A DNA stretch of 64,000 bases from JAXLVB01 sp046329195 (lineage in GTDB: Bacteria > Bacteroidota > Bacteroidia > Cytophagales > Spirosomataceae). Positions 61,598-64,000 of this stretch are shown here, in pieces; the first letter of the stretch is position 1, and each line of letters begins with the position of its first letter. The notes below the pieces were generated by a model that worked only from the letters and a program-made list of their open reading frames with translations, searched no databases and was not told where the DNA came from. The DNA lies in contig JAXLVB010000001.1 of assembly GCA_046329195.1 (NCBI GenBank), positions 372,001 to 436,000 on the forward strand, in the 5' to 3' direction. A program made the position numbers and the translations under genes.

Positions 61598-62199
61598 AGA
61601 TAACCTTAAGACATTGGATTCCAAATTATTCGACAACAAGCCTGTTAATAGGCTTGTTGTCATTTCCACTTTATTGTTTATTCAACTGGTTTAGTCAATT
61701 TTTTTGTTATTTAATAGTATTTCAAAATGTGAAATTTACATTTTATATTTCTGGGTTTTCTTGCCCTAATTTCCATACAAAAAATATCACTCCTTACATT
61801 ATTTGTTTTTTTCTATTTATCTCTTTTCGTATTTCTTTTATGGTGTTATTAAATTTTTTCACAAAAAAATCAACACTTCTCAAAAGATTTATAGTACCTA
61901 CTATCTATATAAACGATTTTCTATTTCCAATAGCCTTAGTTTTCTCAAAATTATTTAGCTGGAAATTACACCATTATTTCGTTTTAAATAGTCCAATTTT
62001 CACTTTTAGTACCATTATAGGTATTCCAGATTATATCTTAATCAGCATCGTTGGCTTTTTTTTGTATTTTATTCATAAAATGATAGATAAAACGCTGAAT
62101 AATTATCATTTAACAGCCGCCTTTGTTTTGGCTGGTTTTTCATTTATTTTATATTTTCCTGAATTGTGGCTTTTCTTTTTTTTGAAGAAACATTTTTAG
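61594..62199 (+). CDS. Multi-pass membrane protein, unknown (201 aa)
   Basis: Five or six hydrophobic helices (SLLIGLLSFPLYCLFNWF, IICFFLFISFRISFMVLL, ISIVGFFLYFIHKMI, AAFVLAGFSFILYFPELWLF). Extremely AT-rich and Phe/Ile/Leu-rich. The start at 61594 overlaps the previous stop. A perfect 12-bp hairpin (61632-61661) lies inside its first 25 codons, so a later start is possible. Middle gene of an apparent three-gene operon. Confidence 0.65.
   Translation: MKITLRHWIPNYSTTSLLIGLLSFPLYCLFNWFSQFFCYLIVFQNVKFTFYISGFSCPNFHTKNITPYIICFFLFISFRISFMVLLNFFTKKSTLLKRFIVPTIYINDFLFPIALVFSKLFSWKLHHYFVLNSPIFTFSTIIGIPDYILISIVGFFLYFIHKMIDKTLNNYHLTAAFVLAGFSFILYFPELWLFFFLKKHF
61632..61661 (+). other. Perfect 12-bp hairpin within the start of the membrane-protein gene
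   Basis: GACAACAAGCCT (61632-61643) and AGGCTTGTTGTC (61650-61661) with loop GTTAAT, 35 nt past the lipoprotein stop. It resembles a terminator or attenuator without a clear T-run, yet lies in the next open frame. Confidence 0.55.
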
Positions 62200-62205
62200 A
62201 GGTTT

Positions 62206-62949
62206 ATGATTCATTCACTTCCAACTTACTTGTTATTAGATATTAGCTTTGGGATTGTGTGGTTGTTATTTTTGGTAAATTGTAAGAAATTACGTTCTCG
62301 TTTGCTTAAAACGAGTTTTTATGGAGGTTTTTTCGGGCTAATTGCTGAACAAGTTTGGTATTTTCAGGATTATTGGCATCCTAAAAGCTTATTTGGTGTA
62401 AAAGTACTTTCTATAGAAGATTTTTTATTTGGCTTCTTTGTAACAGGTATCTGTGCTACAATTTATAGAGCTACTATTTCTAAGAAATGGCAACATGAAG
62501 CAGTAAAAACCCAAAAGGGGGCATATAAAATTCTGTTTATCGTAGGAACAGTATGTATGGTGGTATTAACTACTATTTATCGTATTAATTCTATCTTTTC
62601 AAGTAGCGGTATTTTTTTATGTTTTGCTCTATTAATTAGTTTTTTGCGTAAAGACCTTTTTATCCCTTCTCTTGCTTCTGGAATACTTACATTGCTGATA
62701 GTTGCTCCTATTTATGCGATTCTTTTTAATTATTTTGATAGTAGTTTTTGGGAAACGTCTTGGGTTTTGTATAAAACTCAATTTGATAAAAAAATTGGAG
62801 GAAATATTCCCCTTACTGAACTACTATGGTATTTCTCATGGGGATGTTTTTCTGGCGTGAGTTATGACTTTGTTTATGGCATTGCTTCTGAAAAGCAAGA
62901 AAACAATAAAGCACTGAATAATGCCAGTGCTTTATTGAAAAAATCCTGA
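62206..62949 (+). CDS. Multi-pass membrane protein, possibly lycopene-cyclase-domain-like (247 aa)
   Basis: Six to seven helices. Two segments, LSIEDFLFGFFVTGICATIY and NIPLTELLWYFSWGCFSGVS, each place an acidic residue at the start of a helix. They are spaced like the repeated P-x-E-[ED] motifs of small CrtYcd/CarR-type lycopene cyclase domains. That likeness is by eye and the second Glu/Asp is not perfect, so the assignment is tentative. No other carotenoid genes are near. It starts 6 bp after the previous gene. Its last codons lie within a hairpin (62904-62937). Confidence 0.6.
   Translation: MIHSLPTYLLLDISFGIVWLLFLVNCKKLRSRLLKTSFYGGFFGLIAEQVWYFQDYWHPKSLFGVKVLSIEDFLFGFFVTGICATIYRATISKKWQHEAVKTQKGAYKILFIVGTVCMVVLTTIYRINSIFSSSGIFLCFALLISFLRKDLFIPSLASGILTLLIVAPIYAILFNYFDSSFWETSWVLYKTQFDKKIGGNIPLTELLWYFSWGCFSGVSYDFVYGIASEKQENNKALNNASALLKKS
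62904..62937. terminator. Terminator hairpin overlapping the 3' end of a coding region
   Basis: 13-bp perfect stem (62904-62916, 62925-62937) with 8-nt loop. On the minus strand TTGTTTTCTTGCTTTT follows, suiting termination of the convergent gene at 62950. On the plus strand it encodes the last residues of the membrane protein. Confidence 0.65.
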
Positions 62950-63312
62950 TTAGCCCCTCTGCTTTTCTTTCTCATCGAGGCGCAGTTGAATCATCCACGA
63001 AACAACCAAGCCGCCCCCACCCAAGGCAAGCATAAACGAAAATATAGCAACTTCGTTATCAATGCTAGTGTAAGAGCCTATTAGATTTCCTAAAAATAAA
63101 CCCAAGCCAGCACCTACCGCCAACAAACCAAGCCGCAAGGCCGAAGCAGGGTTAATAACATGCGATTTTGAGGTCTTGGGGTCTATGCCTTTTTCAATCA
63201 TTGCCATTTTTTCAGTGTTTTCGTAGTAGCGCATAAAAATAATCATGGTGAAAAATCCGACGATGGCACAAATCGGAATAAACAACGCCACCATTCCTTG
63301 ATAATGATCCAT
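62950..63312 (-). CDS. Small membrane protein, DUF6249-like (120 aa)
   Basis: Three hydrophobic helices (about 5-25, 57-78, 88-108) and a polar loop (NTEKMAMIEKGIDPKTSKSH), ending in a charged tail (QLRLDEKEKQRG). The EKMAMIEKG loop after the first helix is typical of the DUF6249-like proteins that accompany ECF sigma genes in Bacteroidota. The ATG at 63312 (MDHYQGMVALF) seems best; another lies 14 codons upstream. It is divergent from the sigma factor gene at 63642. Confidence 0.72.
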   Translation of the reverse strand: MDHYQGMVALFIPICAIVGFFTMIIFMRYYENTEKMAMIEKGIDPKTSKSHVINPASALRLGLLAVGAGLGLFLGNLIGSYTSIDNEVAIFSFMLALGGGGLVVSWMIQLRLDEKEKQRG

Positions 63313-63395
63313 TGTATTGTAGTTGAAAAAGTTTAACAATTGGTTTCTGGACATAGGATGTTGTTTAAAGCAAATAGGTTACACCCATGAGGTTG

Positions 63396-63426
63396 GTTAA
63401 TTTGAAAATTTGTTAATTTGAAAATT
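63396..63426. repeat. Two tandem copies of a 16-bp AT-rich unit
   Basis: GTTAATTTGAAAATTT at 63396-63411 followed by GTTAATTTGAAAATT at 63412-63426. The rest of the 287-bp gap up to the sigma factor gene shows only a -7-like element. Confidence 0.6.
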
Positions 63427-63568
63427 AATTAACTGATAAACAGTGCATTATGAACTTTCAAATGACTAGTACAGATTCATGCTAGTCAAGACCGATACGC
63501 CATAAAACTTGAAAATATCCCACTGATACAACAGCAATTTGCATGGCTTCCACCTGCCCAAAACGCAA

Positions 63569-63576
63569 TAACTTTG
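63569..63576 (+). promoter_or_regulatory. Bacteroidota -7 element of the ECF sigma gene
   Basis: TAACTTTG fits TAnnTTTG, 66 nt before the GTG start. The -33 TTTG is not at the proper distance. Confidence 0.35.
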
Positions 63577-63641
63577 TTTATCAGAAGATTTTTTTTAGAC
63601 ATTTGTGTAACCCCTCTACTCGTTTTGACATCTAAGCTCAT

Positions 63642-64000
63642 GTGAACGATAACCAAAAAGACATAGCGATTATTGAACGCATCTTACGGGGTGAGCAGTC
63701 GGGTTACCGAGAGCTGGCACAACGGCACAAAGACTATGCCTTTACGATTGCTTACAAGATTCTGAATCACCGAGAAGACGCCGAAGAAGTAGCACAAGAT
63801 GCCTTTATGCAAGCGTTTGGGGCACTGGCGTCGTTCAACCGAGAGGCTAAGTTCACTACTTGGTTTTATCGTATCGTGTTTAATGCTGCCGTTGGGTTTA
63901 AGCGCAAGCACAAAGTTTATACCGAAGACATCGAGTCTTCTTCCGAAGCCCAATGGATAGCCAGTTATGCTCCACCTGATGCTGTCCAGCAAACCGAACA
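63642..64000 (+). CDS. ECF-type RNA polymerase sigma factor, N-terminal part (runs off right edge)
   Basis: Open from the GTG at 63642 to the window end (119 codons): region 2 is present (HREDAEEVAQDAFMQAFGAL, FTTWFYRIVFNAAVGFKRKH), while region 4 would lie beyond. An in-frame ATG is lacking before region 2, so GTG is the likely start. It is the third ECF sigma factor of the window and is adjacent to a DUF6249-like membrane protein on the other strand. Confidence 0.9.
   Translation, partial: MNDNQKDIAIIERILRGEQSGYRELAQRHKDYAFTIAYKILNHREDAEEVAQDAFMQAFGALASFNREAKFTTWFYRIVFNAAVGFKRKHKVYTEDIESSSEAQWIASYAPPDAVQQTE

Noticed and set aside
63684..63992. 102-aa minus-strand ORF at the right edge
   Set aside because: Antisense to a clear ECF sigma factor (region 2 visible on the plus strand).
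1..64000. tRNA genes, CRISPR arrays or intact insertion sequences
   Set aside because: I looked for T-arm-like motifs, regularly spaced direct repeats and transposase motifs and found none convincing; a dedicated scan could still find a missed tRNA.

Overview
The window (about 45% GC overall) reads as chromosomal DNA of a Bacteroidota, most likely order Cytophagales (a Runella/Dyadobacter-like member of the Spirosomataceae; this is inference from protein style, not a database match). Supporting signs are the many duplicated-FtsX permeases beginning M-x-K-N-Y-x-K-x-A, DUF5916 and DUF4097 proteins, ECF sigma/anti-sigma pairs, Bacteroidota-type promoters (TTTG, about 19-20 nt, TAnnTTTG) and the rplM-rpsI-rpsB-tsf cluster.

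Region 1-23 kb is an ABC export and regulation block. Four large MacB/FtsX-like permeases (one cut by the left edge), two LolD/MacB-type ATPases and one HlyD-type adaptor lie on the minus strand. Interspersed are a DUF5916 outer-membrane-type protein, a DUF4097 repeat protein, an ECF sigma factor with an unusual VWA-bearing membrane partner, a lipoprotein, a frameshifted SMP-30-like gene and a broken Uma2-like gene. Divergent from the adaptor gene are an NtrC-family activator and its NtrB-like kinase. I find three -24/-12 (sigma-54) promoter-like sites. Each is preceded by 16-bp palindromes of the type TGTACG-N4-CGTACA, centred 64 and about 85 bp upstream of the -24 GG. They face the exporter operon, the activator gene itself and a truncated ORF near 6.1 kb. 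This looks like a compact, self-regulated exporter regulon.

Region 23-36 kb is mostly housekeeping: a Tpm-like methyltransferase, an MFS carrier, rimO, serine acetyltransferase, rplM-rpsI-rpsB-tsf with leader hairpins, an exopolysaccharide sugar transferase, rmuC, cysM, an RluA-type pseudouridine synthase and a PhoBR-like two-component pair.

Region 37-46 kb holds an AI-2E family membrane protein, a second ECF sigma/anti-sigma/DUF4097 cluster, moaE-moaD, ybeY, an SdpI/SdpR-like immunity pair with two operator palindromes, and small uncharacterised genes. Region 46-54.6 kb is rpoC-rpoB, read from its own promoter through a leader of about 180 nt rather than from an rplJL operon.

Region 55-64 kb carries a C1 papain-like protease, a DUF192 protein, a paraoxonase-type lactonase and a membrane-anchored nitrilase-family protein. 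It then holds a strikingly AT-rich cassette (about 59.9-62.9 kb: a 54-aa HTH protein, a Cys-containing lipoprotein and two multi-pass membrane proteins), a small membrane protein, and the start of a third ECF sigma factor running off the right edge. I saw no tRNA, rRNA, CRISPR array or intact insertion sequence.
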